Shown one piece after another: positions 21,311 to 34,729 of a stretch of DNA of 64,000 bases. The position numbers and the translations under genes are program-made. The notes beneath the pieces were generated by a model. That model saw only the letters and a program-made list of their open reading frames with translations. It did no database searches and was not told where the DNA came from. Every line of letters starts with the position of its first letter. The first letter of the stretch is position 1. The stretch comes from Diphasiastrum complanatum (taxonomy: Eukaryota > Streptophyta > Lycopodiopsida > Lycopodiales > Lycopodiaceae), in NCBI GenBank assembly GCA_029204225.1, contig CM055096.1, positions 37,779,460-37,843,459 on the forward strand. Direction: 5' to 3'.

Positions 21311-23330
21311 AATGGCTTTTGGATCGAGTTCTAGCTCCTCAATTACCTGGAAAGCACTCGCATGAATTCGCTCAATCCAGTCCTTTTTGGATCAATGCGG
21401 GTTGTAAAATTTGAAAGTGGATCCTTCAGTCATTTTGTCTGAAGTTAGTACTGAATTTGTGAATTCCATCCACGCAGTTTCTGAGGTGGATTTCAAAGTC
21501 CATTGTGCGAGGCAAATTTTTCACTATCTCTAAAGAAGTGTTCTGCACAGCGCTGGGATTACCATTGGATGGTAAACTTGTTTCTACAAACAAAGATTCA
21601 GTGGATGAAGCTGCCCATTTTCTGAGTAATTGCTTCATACCCATGAAGGGGTACAAAATGTCGATCATAAAGAATACCACCTTTAAGCTGTTTTGTAAAT
21701 ACGCCAATCAAGCAATATTTTTGGCAGATGCGGCTGTAACCATTTATGTGCAAAATTTTGGATATATATTGGACGCGCTAGCTTACAAGGCATTTTTGAG
21801 GTGGATTAAACACCAATTCTTTTTTGGAGTCGGAGCACACGTTTCACGACTATGCGAACATTTTGGAGTGTTAAATGATCAAGAGAAAACCATGCTGATG
21901 GGACGGCTATTGCCTCCAAAACCCATTGACCTTTATAGCCTCCTGACTCCACAGCTACCACAACAGATGTTGGTGCTTCTCAAACTGATGCACTTGCTAT
22001 TATGACCATGGACACGGATGGAGCCGCTAATGCTGATTTATCAAAGCCAATCTCTGCTTCAACCTCAGAGAAGTAGAAGAAGAGTTTAAGCTCCTCGGAC
22101 GACGATGCCACTCAGTCTGACACTTAAGGCAGTGGACGAATAGCACCATTAGGTGACACTGAGGCAGCAGACAACCAAGAGGATGAACTAGCTAACCAGC
22201 CCTAGTGCTTCTGCACCATGTTAGAATGAGCCAGGAATTTAGTGGTTGAGGTTTATGAGTTTGACAAGTATCATTAAAAGCTCACCATGGAGTTTGTCAA
22301 CTCAGAGAGGAAATGCCAAGACTCTCTTAATGCGTCTTTCGAGAAGATCGATTCGCACGAATCAGACAACATGCAATTGATTGAACGAAATCATTCTCTT
22401 GAAACACAGCTTCAGACTGCAATAAACAAAGCTGATTCTTTGAAGCAGTCCAATAAGGCGATTGAGTCCAAGTCTGTAGCTTTTCAAACTCAAATGATTC
22501 TGTGAAACAACAGCTGCTGGGGGCAAATCAACACAATGCGGGTCTCTAGAAACATTTACAAGAGGAGCGAATGACTCGAATAAAGGCAGAAGCTGCTCTT
22601 ACTCTGTGCAGCAATGCAAGCTCGATCATAGTAGACCTCACGAAACTGAACCAGCTCCAAGACCAGATGCTCGAAAGTTTTTGAGTCGAGTTCTTGCAAC
22701 CGCTCGAGGATGCAAAGGCACTTGTCGAGGAAGAGTTGGCTGAGTTGAAGGAGCTATCTAGTGATGACACCCCAACTTGCAGCGGGCCAGACTCTCACGA
22801 AGAATACCTTCAGGCCCTGCTTCGCATTGATGATCTAACGCAACACATTCACGTTGTGCCTATCTGCTCGGGATTTACTGACCATCCAAAGTATTTAGAG
22901 GCAGTCGCGAAGATCGACAAGCTCGAACATGAGTTGTCAGATCTCAAGCAGCAGCTAGAAGACTAGAAGTTAGCTGTTGAGTTGCAAACTCAAGACTTGG
23001 CCACAGTAACTACTCAGGCAAAGCGAACACGACAAAATCAATCGAAGATACGTGCTGAAAGATTCCATGCATTTGCTGAACGATTCTGGAAGTGGTGTCC
23101 CCATGCATTTAACAATGAATTACAATGTCGTGTGGATTACATGATGCTACCACGCACAGTAGGCATCGCCTTCGATGATTGGACGCAACCTTGGGACAAG
23201 GTCGACTTTCTCTAGTTATGGGCCCAGCTGTCTATTGAGCAGAAAGCATGTTTCTACTGGGGCATAATTGGGTAAATTCCAGGTCGTGCCTTTTGGTTCA
23301 ATAGAGTTATACATAGGCTCTTCTACTATG
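21311..23330 (+). pseudogene. Stand-alone accessory-like ORF C (N-domain, coiled coil, C-domain)
   Basis: Same layout as the gypsy accessory ORFs. It begins with a Ser-rich MAFGSSSSSS start at 21311, then an N-domain (21505-22005, motif FTISKEVFCTALGLPLDGK), an acidic Ser-rich linker, a coiled coil (22287-22505 and 22694-22966) and a C-domain (22982-23280) with RVDYMMLPR, comparable to RVDPYYMLMPR in family B. Stops at 21362, ~22003, 22503, 22964 and 23213 break it. No RT or integrase lies nearby, and copia G cuts it at about 23400. The link to the gypsy ORFs rests on layout and a short motif and is tentative. Function is unknown. Confidence 0.5.
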
Positions 23331-23820
23331 TATGCTCTCGAATACATTCGAATCAAATAATTCCAATTTTTGAGAAACAAAGACAATAAGCGACATTTCT
23401 GGAAGCAAAAGTCGCATACACAAAACACAGAATAGGAGTCCGAGACAAGTTTTGTGAGCAGGCTCCACAACTTACTCGTGGGAGAACATCGCTTCTCTCA
23501 CACCAAAACGTTGTGTGGGTCTGTCGTCATACAACATTCGAAAAGCAAGAGGATCAATAGATGATATTGTAGCTATTACGCACATATCACTCTTAATTTT
23601 GTCTGATCTTAAATGAATTATTGTTTGTTATCGCTTGTGTATCTTACTCACTTGTTTTATCTATTCCGCACATTGGTTCAGTGTTGTTGAATGCTATATT
23701 AATTTAAAACATAGGTCAACAATGTCTGTCTACATTCTGGAGGACTGTAGAATGATATAGCCGGTAGTGACCAACAATCATATCTGAAATCCATCTGAAT
23801 TGTTCTTTGTTTGCAATTCA

Positions 23821-23978
23821 GCACCCAAGATCTGGACAATGCTCGATTTATCAAGATCTAACTTCCTGGCATGGAAGGTTAAGACCTCGCTGATACTAAA
23901 GGGAGAAGAATTATCTCCCTAGGTAGATGACACTGAGGAGATGCCTACAACAACAGACAAGGAGCTACGCAAATGGTA
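23821..23978 (+). pseudogene. Copia G gag N-terminal fragment
   Basis: Third copy of the copia E gag start (SNFLAWKVKTSLILKG, then EEMPTTTDKELRKW). It stops at about codon 50, where RT-end sequence begins, marking the internal deletion. Confidence 0.65.
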
Positions 23979-24049
23979 GAAATACTCCAATGCTTGCATG
24001 AACAGTCTTGACGAATGAAGACTATTCGAAGACTGAAGAAGAAAGATAG

Positions 24050-24706
24050 TTGATGTAGTTTACACCATACAAGAAGCTAATCGAATCGCTGATGTACCTT
24101 GCAGATAACACACGTCCTGACATCACTTATGCCATGTTCAGGATGAGCCAATTCTATACAGATCCAGGATCAACTCATTGGAAGATTGTGAAATGAATTT
24201 TGCAATACCTCCAATTAACAAAGAATTTTGGTTTGTGTTATTCTCGTGATGTAGAGTTCTAGACGCTTTCCTACAATGATGCTAGCTGGGCATCTCTCAA
24301 GGACGACTGCAAAAGTGTCTCAGGAGGATGCACCATCGCGTCAGGAGAAACAATTCTCTGGGTCAGCAAGAAGTAGACCATTGTGGCTCAGTCATCCTAC
24401 AAAGCAGAGTATGCAATAGCAACAAAGATGGCTAATGAAATTATTTGGCTCAAACAGTTCCTCGACAAACTAGGCGAAACAACAAATGAGCCTCTGATTT
24501 TGCAAATGGACAATACATTTGTGATACATCTGACAAAGGATCCTATGTTTCACTCAAGGACAAAACACATCGCAATCAAGTATCACTTGATAAGGGATCT
24601 GATCGGGAAGAAGATGCTGCAGACTATCTTCATTGGAACAAAGGAGATGGTGGCTAACATTTTCACAAAGGCCTTAGACAAAGGTCTATTCGAGAAATAA
24701 AGGAGC
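24050..24706 (+). pseudogene. Copia G RT C-terminus and RNase H
   Basis: Contains RPDITYAMFRMSQF (RT end), YNDASWASLKDD with the first RNase H acidic position, and the motif SVSGGCTIASGETILW. It continues into 24383-24700, with QSSYKAEYAIATKMANEIIW, LQMDNTFVIHL and RTKHIAIKYHLIRD, ending in a normal copia C-terminus before TAA. Stops near 24195, 24259 and 24374 interrupt it. These are standard RNase H motifs of Ty1/copia pol. Confidence 0.85.
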
Positions 24707-24746
24707 AATCTTTGAGTCATCAAGCTACCACGGTTTGAGAGGGAGC

Positions 24747-24963
24747 TGAAGAACAAAATGCCAATATGCATGGAAGTCAAAGAATGATGGGTGAGAGAAT
24801 CGAGGCATAGATGCATATACCTCTAGAAGGAGACACATTTCACTCCAAATGATACCCATAAAGTACCACCTACAAAGAGGTCATCAACAACTTTCGTCCT
24901 CTCATAATGCGTGTGATAACATGACACTCATGCTTCTATAATGACCATTTCAACAATGTTACA
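24747..24963 (+). repeat. Copia G 3' LTR start, truncated
   Basis: Begins TGAAGAACAA directly after the purine run GAGAGGGAGC, 41 bp after the pol stop. It matches R1 at 933-1141 and breaks off at 24963. Confidence 0.6.
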
Positions 24964-26581
24964 AAATTTCATATCATGATTTCGACCAAGGCTATCTTTT
25001 CACACATGATCTTTAGTATTATGAGACGTGCACTTTCATTCTTGATTAGCACTTGGATTCTACACGACTTGATTAGGTTCTTCAACTATTGTGTAAACTT
25101 CACATATTCTCTTTTTCTAATTTACTTGCATGTTCTAAGTCATTTATTGTTGATATTGCCTTAATACTCGAGGTTCATGCTCATAGCTTGGGATTATTTC
25201 ATAATTAATGTAGTCTTTTCTACAACAATTTTCATACCACGAGGGTTTACCACAATTGTTGATACCACTGGTTACTCATGGTTTCTAATAATAGCTTGAG
25301 ATTATTTAAAAGAGATGCAAGGCCTTATACATAATTCTTCAAGATTGTTTTATTTTTCATATAACAAACTTTGCCAATTTTGCTTCCTTTATTATATTTG
25401 TCATTCTCTTGGGTTGCTGAAAATATGCATCTTAGTTCTTGAGCATTCTTTTTTGTTTGTCCCTCACTACGTAAAAAGGTATACTCCTTTGGCATCTCAC
25501 TCTTACTTTATGTCTGACTTGTATGCAAGGCTGTCATATACAAATAAAGACCAAATTAGCTGTCTGCAAGAATACTAGATAAAGCTCTCAGTATATGTTG
25601 CCTCTCAAAAGAGAGCCATAACTCTGCACCCATTATATCATACCATGATACACAAATAGATCACGACTATCGCATAAAGACATTATCAAAAAGATGTGCT
25701 ATATAAAGGAAGAGCATGATATAATAATGTTGATGACTAGTGTGGGATTTAGATTGTATATTAAATAATACAACATTGATATATGCAAAAAGACTATCTT
25801 TTTGATGAAGTACTAGCAGAGTGGGGCGGGCAAACGTTGCCCCACTATAATTTTAATTATAATAGATTCATGTAATGCTATTCTAGACAAGGAGAAATGA
25901 TATTATTGAATATACACGATTCATATTCATGTAGGCCAACATCCTAAATTGCAATATTCAATGCAGTTTTCAAGTTTGAACACTCGCCAAAACTACAAAG
26001 TATCCCTACAGCAGTTTTGTTCAAACCTGTAGGCATCTCAGGTGATCACTTTTCACAACTGCTACATCTATGCTAGAATTACAATTTTTAGCTCAAACCA
26101 GGCATTTGAAAGAAGTGGACTGCCAACTTTGAAAACTTAGGAAGTTAGCCAAAAGAAGATGCGAAAAAAAAAAACCATTGCGTGTAAGATATATCAAAAC
26201 AAGACACATTTCAACCAATCTTAATGTACAATTAGACAGGATGACAGAAGCTTGAACGAAATAATCACTGCCTCAAACACATCAGATAGCTCAGATTAGA
26301 CAACACTGGCATGCCGTGATTTTAATAAAACCAGTAAAATGAAATAATCCTAGCATTATTTACATGTCACTGGTAGTGTGCTCAAGGTTTCCAGAGCATG
26401 CTATCATTTCAACACATTAAATCCATTCCTAATCAAGAACTTTCCTGTTCTATGCCAACTCAAACTATGCCGTTACGACAGCAAAAGATCTGCAATCCTC
26501 CCTGAGGTTGATTGCAGGAGTAGCTGTGATTGCGGTAGCCATCTGCCAAAGATGCTGCTGGTGTATCTATCCTATAACCTT
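24964..26581. other. Non-coding DNA, no element assigned
   Basis: AT-rich, with no recognisable pol, gag or RNA gene. The minus-strand part from 26581 downwards could be the 3' UTR of the possible exon at 26582-26735. Confidence 0.4.
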
Positions 26582-26735
26582 TCACTCTACTGGGGCAGTT
26601 GTAAACTCCTCAACTGCAGGGCTTGCAGTATTCCTGGGCTCCAAGCCATCTGTAAGCTGATTTGCAGTTTTATCTGTGCCATCAGCCCCACTGGTAGTTG
26701 CGCTTTCCCCAGCACTAGGAACTACTTTGTTTAGA
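26582..26735 (-). pseudogene. Possible C-terminal exon of an unidentified gene
   Basis: On the minus strand a 51-codon frame (SLNKVVPSAGESATTSG to EEFTTAPVE) ends in TGA at 26582-26584 and is followed by unique, non-repetitive sequence resembling a 3' UTR. It is preceded by an AG (AATCTCCAG). It does not look like copia pol, which ends just upstream. It could be the last exon of a host gene whose intron received copia H, or a chance frame. I do not recognise the family. Confidence 0.2.
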
Positions 26736-27835
26736 CTCTGGAGATTTTTTCTTGTGTGCTAGATCTTGGTTGATTTAGCTTTGCGTCCTTCATGATCTTT
26801 TCATACCATTTTGGTATCTTAGATTCAGGTGATACACTACGTGGAGAGTATGTATCCCAAGGAGTGTCTAAGTAATGTCTCTTACTTCCAACTGGTTTCT
26901 CCTTTATTGCTCCTATTGGCAAGTACCTCCCCCTAGGCTCTTGAATAGGTGGTTTCCTTTCATACTCGCCCTCTCGACTCTCGTCTTCACGTGCATAATC
27001 TTATGGAGCATCTTCTTCATCTTCTTCCTCCAGAATTATGGGAAGTCTTTTGATGCTTTCACCACTTGCATGGTCTTCATCTTCATACCTATGCGTTTCA
27101 TCAAAGATCACATCTTTGCTAATGTGAATCTTATTCATTACAGGATCAAAACACCTGTAAGCTTTTGTCCTCTCATCATAACCGACGAAGATACACTTGA
27201 TTGCTTTGGCATCAAGTTTCTTTCGCTCCTCCTTTGGCACATGTACATAGGCCTTACATCCAATGACACGAAACTTGTCGATTTTTGGCTTTATTCCAGT
27301 AAATGCTTCTTCGGGAGTCACATTTGGAACCTCAATTGTAGGGCTCCTGTTTTGCAAGAACGTTGTCGCACTGCACACTTCCGACCATAGTGAATCGGTC
27401 AAGCCCATTTGCTTCATCATGGAGCGTGCACTCTCCATAATAGTCCTATTTTTCCTTTCAGCTACACCATTACTATGCGGCGTGTGTGACTGTGAATTGT
27501 CTTTTGATGACGTGTTCTTTGCAAAAGTCCTCAAAATCATCAGATTTGTATTCGCCCCCTCTATCAGATCTTAGCACTTTGATGCATGCATCCAGTTGGT
27601 TCTCTACCAAAGTCTTGAACTCCTTGAAGCAAGCAAAAGCGTCAGATTTCTTCTTCAAGAAATAAATCCATGTCCTCCTAGAGTAATCATCTATGAAAGT
27701 CATAAAATAATATTCTTTCCCCAATGACATGGTCTTCATTGGGCCGCACAGGTTGCTGTGAATGAATTCCAGCGGTTTCTTAGCTCTTGCAGCTCCACTT
27801 TTCTTGAATGTCTCCCTGTGATGCTTTCCCATGAC
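26736..27835 (-). pseudogene. Copia H integrase and linker
   Basis: Integrase inserts element cDNA. From 27832 down the frame shows EFIHSNLCGPM, FIDDYSRRTWIYFL, RSDRGGEY and, after a frameshift near 27490-27540, HSNGVAERKNRT with the catalytic glutamate, then the GCKAYVHVPKEERKKLD and VIFDE segments. The first catalytic aspartate is replaced by Asn (codon at 27752-27754), a G-to-A change, so the enzyme would be inactive. The linker (PWDTYSPRSVSPES to about 26740) normally leads to RT, which is absent. Confidence 0.87.
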
Positions 27836-27859
27836 GCATCCTTCATGTCAGTAACCCTT

Positions 27860-28420
27860 TTACCATCTCAAGCTCTCATAGTTCAAATGACCAAGTCTTC
27901 TGTGCCACAACTCAGATTGAGATGCTGTTGAGATAGCCAAACCATATTTTCCTGGTTTTGCAGCATCCAATTTATAAAGGCCACAATTACTATCTCTATA
28001 ACCCTTCGCCACCACTTTATGGTTGTGGTTCATATCCCTCATAAGGCATCCATCCTTGACAAATTCAACCTTAAGATGTTGATTTGCCATTACACCAACA
28101 GAAAGCAAACTCTTTTTGAGTCCAGGAACATAAAGCACATTAGGGATATTCTTGATTTTACAATCAGGAAACTGCACAGGTACATTGCCCACACCCTATA
28201 TCTGGCATTCCTCTCCATTGGCTTGAGTGACCTTATCCCCATCATGGATTGGTGAGAATTTTTCAAACCAATCACGTTTCCCAGTCATATGCCTCGTGGC
28301 ACCTGAATCTATGAACCATCTAGCACCATCATCAACTTGGGATACCAATGCCGATGAGAAGACACTTGTCTCATCATCTTCTCCATCATCTTCGGCAATG
28401 TTTCCTTGTTGAGTCACTTT
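27860..28420 (-). pseudogene. Copia H protease and pre-integrase region
   Basis: Aspartic protease that would cleave the polyprotein. The motif WFIDSGATRHMTG gives the active-site Asp-Ser-Gly, followed by a normal copia pre-integrase segment ending in LWHRRLGHLNYESLRW, where His residues belong to the integrase zinc domain. A frame break lies between ~28196 and 28192. It follows the second gag zinc knuckle directly. Confidence 0.85.
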
Positions 28421-29801
28421 TTCCGCCTTTATGTCCGCTTTCTTCTTGTGACACTCACGTGCCCAATGACCTAGTTTGCGGCAATAGTAACATTTGTCTT
28501 TCTTCTTCTTTTTCTCTTTGATGACGACTCTCCCTCGTCATCATCATCCTTGGATTTCTTAGGAATCCTTTTCCATCCTTTCTGCTTGCCTTTAGCAAGC
28601 AAGGCTTGATCCTCCTGTGGGGTTTGCCTTGATTTCACCACTTCACGACGCTGCTCTTCTTGCAACATGATTCCGTGGAAGTCTTCAAAAGTAGGCAACC
28701 TCTCCCTCAAAGCAATGCTGCTCACAAACATCTGTAGCCCTTCCGAGACACCGCTCATTGTGGTATGTACCAATTCAACATCCCTGATTGGTTCTCCAAT
28801 CGCCACAAGTTGATCTCTCAGCTCCTTTATCCTGGTGAAGAAAGATCCCACTGATTCACTTTCTTCCATCCTGAAAGGTGATGAAGAAAAACTCGAGACC
28901 ATAAGAGATCCCTCTCCATCACTTGCATGAGCATCTTCCTTCTCCTCATTAGAAATGTTGGCTTGCTTGAATTGACTCTTCTTCTTGAAGCAATTGGTGG
29001 CATAATGTCCCTTCTTGCCACAAAAGAAACACTTGATGTTTTTCTTCTTCTTTTTGGATGTGAAAGCTTGAGAGGACTCATCCTCTTCTCCTTTCTCCTT
29101 GGAAATAAGATTGTTCTTGCTTGAAGAGGGTTGGTGTTGATTCTTACTTCTTGTCTTGTGCTTGTCTTTGGTAAAGAGAGCTTTCCCATCACTGTTGAGA
29201 GACAGTCTCTCCATTTTCAAGAGTTTATACTCTTGGCTTGATTCTTTAGAAATGAGCACACTTTGGAGTGCTTCCAAACTAGGTAGCTCCTCCTTAATGG
29301 CATAACTCTAAACAAGGTTGTCATATTCCTCCTTTAACCCATTAAGTATGACTTGAACAAGTTCATTTTGGTTGATGGAGTCTCCTATGCATGACAATTC
29401 TCTATGGAGGTCTTTAACTCTCATTACATAAGCTGAAGCACATTCATCACTTCTCTGTACACTTTGAAAAAATTGGATCTTAGTGTTAGAAGTCTAGAAG
29501 TATTCTTTGCCTCATAGATGGACTTGAGAGTATCCCAAGCATCTTCGGCATTACTACAAGCACCAAATTCTCTTAAGATGTCATTTGAGACATTCATCTT
29601 AATATAATGCAGAGCCATCCTAGCTCTCTTTTTGTACTTTGGAATTTCTTGAGGAATTTGTGGTTCTTCTTCAATACCAAGTACAATATCCATCACATGT
29701 TGTAGTATTAAGACAGATTCCATCCTAACCTTCCAAATTGAGTAATTGGAGGTTGACAATCTTTCACTTGCTTCTAATAGAAGGACACCCATTGAAGTCA
29801 T
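28420..29801 (-). pseudogene. Copia H chimeric double gag with two CCHC knuckles
   Basis: Gag packages element RNA. The first gag starts with ATG at 29801 (motif NYSIWKVRMESVL) and, after a frameshift near 29424 and a stop near 29308, continues to a knuckle CFFCGKKGHYATNC at 28990-29031. At about 28870 the open frame (29277-28471) passes without interruption into the middle of a second gag (SVGSFFTRIKELRDQL, LPTFEDFHGIMLQEEQRR), followed by a second knuckle CYYCRKLGHWAREC at 28451-28492. The 268-codon frame crosses the join. Normal copia gag has one such knuckle. This looks like template switching between two elements. Confidence 0.8.
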
Positions 29802-30546
29802 AAATAATGATAAAGATCAAAAAAGATAGATGAAAAAATTGCTTATCTTCTCACTATAGGAACCAATCAAGGGAAAAAAACCAAATCCTATCTAAGACAA
29901 AGCAAAAAACTGTGGGATAGATCTCACTAGCTTGACAATCTCTCTAAAACAAGATTTGAATCATAAAAAAAGATGAAGTATGGCAAAAGTTATGGTTCTC
30001 TGAATTTCACACGTGTAAAATACTCCAAAAATGTCAAATTGACTCAAATACAATCTATTTGTATGAAACAATTTGTCTAGAACCTATAAATTTTGTCTAA
30101 ATCACATATAGATGAGATTGGTCAACTTCTGGATGATTTTTGTGATCATTCAAGCAATAAATGACATGTACTCACGATTTGCCATAGGTCTAGGAGCCCT
30201 ACCTACAACTCTTCAAAAGCTTATAACTTTTGATTGGCTTATCCAACTGTCATGATTCAAATTGCATCAGATTTTACACATTTCTAGCTCTATAGAGGGT
30301 TAATTTGCATGAAATTTGGATCTACGGTGAGAGAGAACCACCAAACTGAAAATGGGTGGACTTCACATGTGCCAGCACCTGAAATTTCATATAGTACCTA
30401 ATCTGGACCATTCAAAGTGGTTTGAAGGTCTAAATCATTATAGAAAACTGCAAACTAGCTAGAAAGTAGAATCTAGACAATTCCTAGCTTGAAATCTGAT
30501 CAAATTTGCAAACTTTTTTATTAGATTTTCTTGTAAATCTTAGGTA
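29802..30546 (-). other. Copia H leader
   Basis: About 745 bp of non-coding sequence between the PBS and the gag start, AT-rich, with no reading frame worth calling. It includes CACACGTGTA at 30008-30017. Confidence 0.5.
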
Positions 30547-30559
30547 GGCTGTGATACCA
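30547..30559 (-). promoter_or_regulatory. Copia H primer binding site
   Basis: The minus strand reads TGGTATCACAGCC after the LTR end, one mismatch from an initiator-Met-type PBS. Confidence 0.75.
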
Positions 30560-30905
30560 TGTTGAATTCACACGTGTGGGACGCCCTACACATGTACTTT
30601 TGATCTCTTAAGCCCAATAATACCATAAAGATCAGACTAGCATTGGTTGACAATAGGAAAGCTGATCATACAAGAAATATTATTGTGTTACAAGCAAGAT
30701 CTGTCAACAAAACATGAAACTAGGCATAATAAATGCCTCAACTCGGCTAGAGAGAAAAAATGAAAGTACAAACTTGAGTAGAGAGAGAGGTCACAAAAAG
30801 CTTAGTCTCCAAATTTGCATTACACACAAATTTCATCATTTTCTCAATGAGAGTACATCACATATATATAGATCCATGGACTCTTCTCCTACTTTGATTT
30901 TTCTT
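30560..30905 (-). repeat. Copia H 5' LTR, truncated
   Basis: Ends TTCAACA before the PBS. It contains a TATA-like run (CTATATATATG on the minus strand, about 30860-30870) and the palindrome CACACGTGTG at 30569-30578. Its outer end is missing where RNase H codons of copia I begin (~30905). Confidence 0.6.
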
Positions 30906-31106
30906 TCTACTGTTCCATGAGATGGGTCCTCCTGCAAGCAAACAAATGTAGCCCGATGTGGATTTTTTGGTATCCACATCTCCTGTCCAATCTGAATCTG
31001 AATAAGTGGTCAATGTGAGTGCAGCTTCTATATTGCCATTATAGCTCAAAGCATAGTGCTTTGTAGCTTGAATGTACCTCAGTATTCTTTGCAGAGCTTT
31101 CTAGTG
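30906..31106 (-). pseudogene. Copia I RNase H N-terminal part
   Basis: Frame from 31049 gives YSDSDWTGDVDTKKSTSGY and ISWNSRKK, the first acidic strand of copia RNase H. It ends abruptly at the copia H LTR (about 30905). Confidence 0.8.
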
Positions 31107-32150
31107 CTATAGGCTTGGATTGGACATGTACTGAGACAGTGTGCTTACTACATATGCTAGATCAGGTCGTGTGCAGGTCATAGAATACATAATTGATCCT
31201 ATGATAGACTGATAAGGATGCCTGCACATTTCTTGCTGATCTGCTTGAGTTTTGGGGCACATGTCTTTGGACAGCTTAGCTCCTGGATCCATAGGTGTGT
31301 CTATGGGCTTGCAGTCCTCCATGCCATATCTGTGAAGTACATTAGTCAGGTAGGATTCTTGGCTTATAGTTATCCTTCTACCTGCGCGATCTCTGCTGAT
31401 CTCCATACCAAGAAGGTAATGGACAGGGCCTAAATTAGTCATCTCAAACTCTGATGAAAGCAGAGATTTGATTTCTTGTAATAACTGATTTGAAGTGCTG
31501 ATAATTAAAGATTCATCAATGTATAATGTTATCATGACATAGCTTGATCCTTTATGCCTGAGATATACATGTAGTCTACAGAGCAAGAAGTAAAATTGTG
31601 CTGCAACAAGAGGTGATTATTTCTATCATACCAGGCCTTGGGAGCTTACTTAAGACCATATAAAGCCTTGTGCAATTTACATATCAGATGCTCCTTTCCT
31701 TGAAGGACGTAACCTTCTGGTTCATAAATGAATATATGTTCTTGTATAAATTTGTGTAGGAATGCTGTCTGGATGTCCATCTAGTGAATGTCCAGATCTT
31801 TTGCAGCAGCTATAGCCAGTAAGGTACAAATAGACTGATGCTTTACCACTGGACTAAAGGTCTTAGTGTAGTCTATCCCATACTTGTTCAAAGCCTTTAA
31901 CCACCAGTCTAGCTTTCCATTTGGATATGGATCCATCTGGCTTAAGCTTCAACTTAAAGATCCACTTGGAGTCAATTGGTTTTACAATAGTAGGAGGATT
32001 GACAAGACTCCAGGGCTTGTTCTTCATTAGAGACTAATACTTAGCATCCATGAGAGCCTTCCAATTGTCTGCATTGGGCATTGACAGAGCTTCTGCAACT
32101 ATGGCAGGTATCGTGGCTGATGAACGCCTACGGGGCAAAATGATCAGGTT
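31107..32150 (-). pseudogene. Copia I reverse transcriptase
   Basis: RT of copia type. The N-terminal part (WKALMDAKY, KWIFKLKLKPDG) lies at about 31900-32100. After several stops and a frameshift, 31586-31107 carries MITLYIDESLIIS, EFEMTNLGPVHYLLGMEI, ISQESYLTNVLHRY and RPDLAYVVSTLSQY. The catalytic box reads I-D-E where copia RTs have V/I-D-D, so it would be inactive. Confidence 0.83.
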
Positions 32151-32345
32151 GTTGTCATTGTCTTATAGACCTTCGAGCTGCAGGTGCTTGAGTGGATGAT
32201 TCTCCTTGGTGAATGATTGGGATCGTAGCATCTTGTGGCTGAATAGTCATGGGTTTGGGCCCGTCGATGGTAAGTGGAGCTGTTGGGACATACTCCTTTA
32301 TTTGAATAGTCGTAGGTCGTTGGCTAACGATGGATAGTGGAGCTG

Positions 32346-32935
32346 CTATGGCATACTCTTGCATCGGCTACTTCTGCTTGAAATCGTGATACTTTTCTTC
32401 AAGAAAGACAATATCACGCTGACTGAGATCTGACTTGAATCAACATCATAGATGCAATATGCCTTATGTGACGTTGAGTAGCCGATGGAGATGTTCTTAT
32501 AGGTTACTGAGTCCAATTTCTTCCTTAGATCAGATGGCACTTGTGCATAGCAGAGACATCCAAAAACATGTAGATGATTCAAGGTTGGTTTGTGTCCATA
32601 GTAGGCTTTAAATGGTGTCTTCGAATCAACGGTTTTAGTGGTGGAGTAGTTCAGCAGAGAGCAGGCCGTAGAGATAGCTTCTGCCTAGAATGTTTGAGGT
32701 AATTGGGCATTGGCTATCATGGATCGTGCAGCTTCCAACAATGTGCAGTTCTTCTGCTCAGCTACTCCATTTTGTTGAGGAGTGTAGCTTGTAGTAAACT
32801 GATGGTGCACGCCACATGACGACAAATAGTCCTTCATCTCATTTGATAGGTACTCTCCCCCTGAATCAGACCGTAGGGCCTTGATTTTCTGACCAGTCGT
32901 AAGATGATCTTGATGCTCTACAAGGATTCTGAAAA
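32346..32935 (-). pseudogene. Copia I integrase C-terminal half
   Basis: Shows YTPQQNGVAEQKN with the catalytic glutamate, LLEAARSMIANAQLP, and then VFGCLCYAQVPSDLRKKLD and a GYSTSHKAYCIYD segment of the copia integrase tail. The zinc domain and first two acidic residues are missing because the element is cut at 32935. A stop lies near 32685. Confidence 0.82.
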
Positions 32936-34632
<1,697 letters not shown>

Positions 34633-34708
34633 GTTTGGCATGTTTCTGAGTGCGCGTGAAGTAGGACAGAGGCCTGAGGAGCTCGTTTTGGAGGGAAGAG
34701 AGAGAGGT

Positions 34709-34729
34709 GGGGGGGGGGGGGGGGGGGGG
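34709..34729. repeat. Poly-G tract (21 bp)
   Basis: A 21-bp G run. Two further G runs follow at 35163-35176 (14) and 35213-35222 (10), the latter two within a diverged tandem duplication that shares the word GTAGTGATGG or ATAGTGATGG. Confidence 0.9.

Larger units (their letters stand above)
23400..24963 (+). mobile_element. Copia G, internally deleted, with truncated 3' LTR
   Basis: Joins leader sequence shared with copia E (23415-23820), a gag N-terminal fragment, then directly an RT end and RNase H, a polypurine tract and the first ~217 bp of an LTR. Most of gag, protease, integrase and RT is missing. The LTR start recurs at 933-1141. Confidence 0.75.
26736..30905 (-). mobile_element. Copia H: Ty1/copia element with chimeric gag, truncated before RT
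   Basis: Minus-strand order is LTR (30561-30905), PBS, gag, protease, integrase, then the integrase-RT linker ending near 26736 (motif PKWYEKIMKD). RT, RNase H and the 3' LTR are missing. The gag consists of two different copia gags joined end to end. The LTR side abuts copia I. Confidence 0.85.
30906..32935 (-). mobile_element. Copia I: integrase end to RNase H fragment
   Basis: A second minus-strand copia, from the integrase core (about 32935) through RT to RNase H, cut at both sides: by gypsy A3 sequence upstream and the copia H LTR downstream. Its protein sequence is clearly different from copia H and D. Confidence 0.82.

Noticed and set aside
26875-27574. Plus-strand frames of 171 and 103 codons
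   Set aside because: They are the opposite strand of the copia H integrase, which has clear catalytic motifs.
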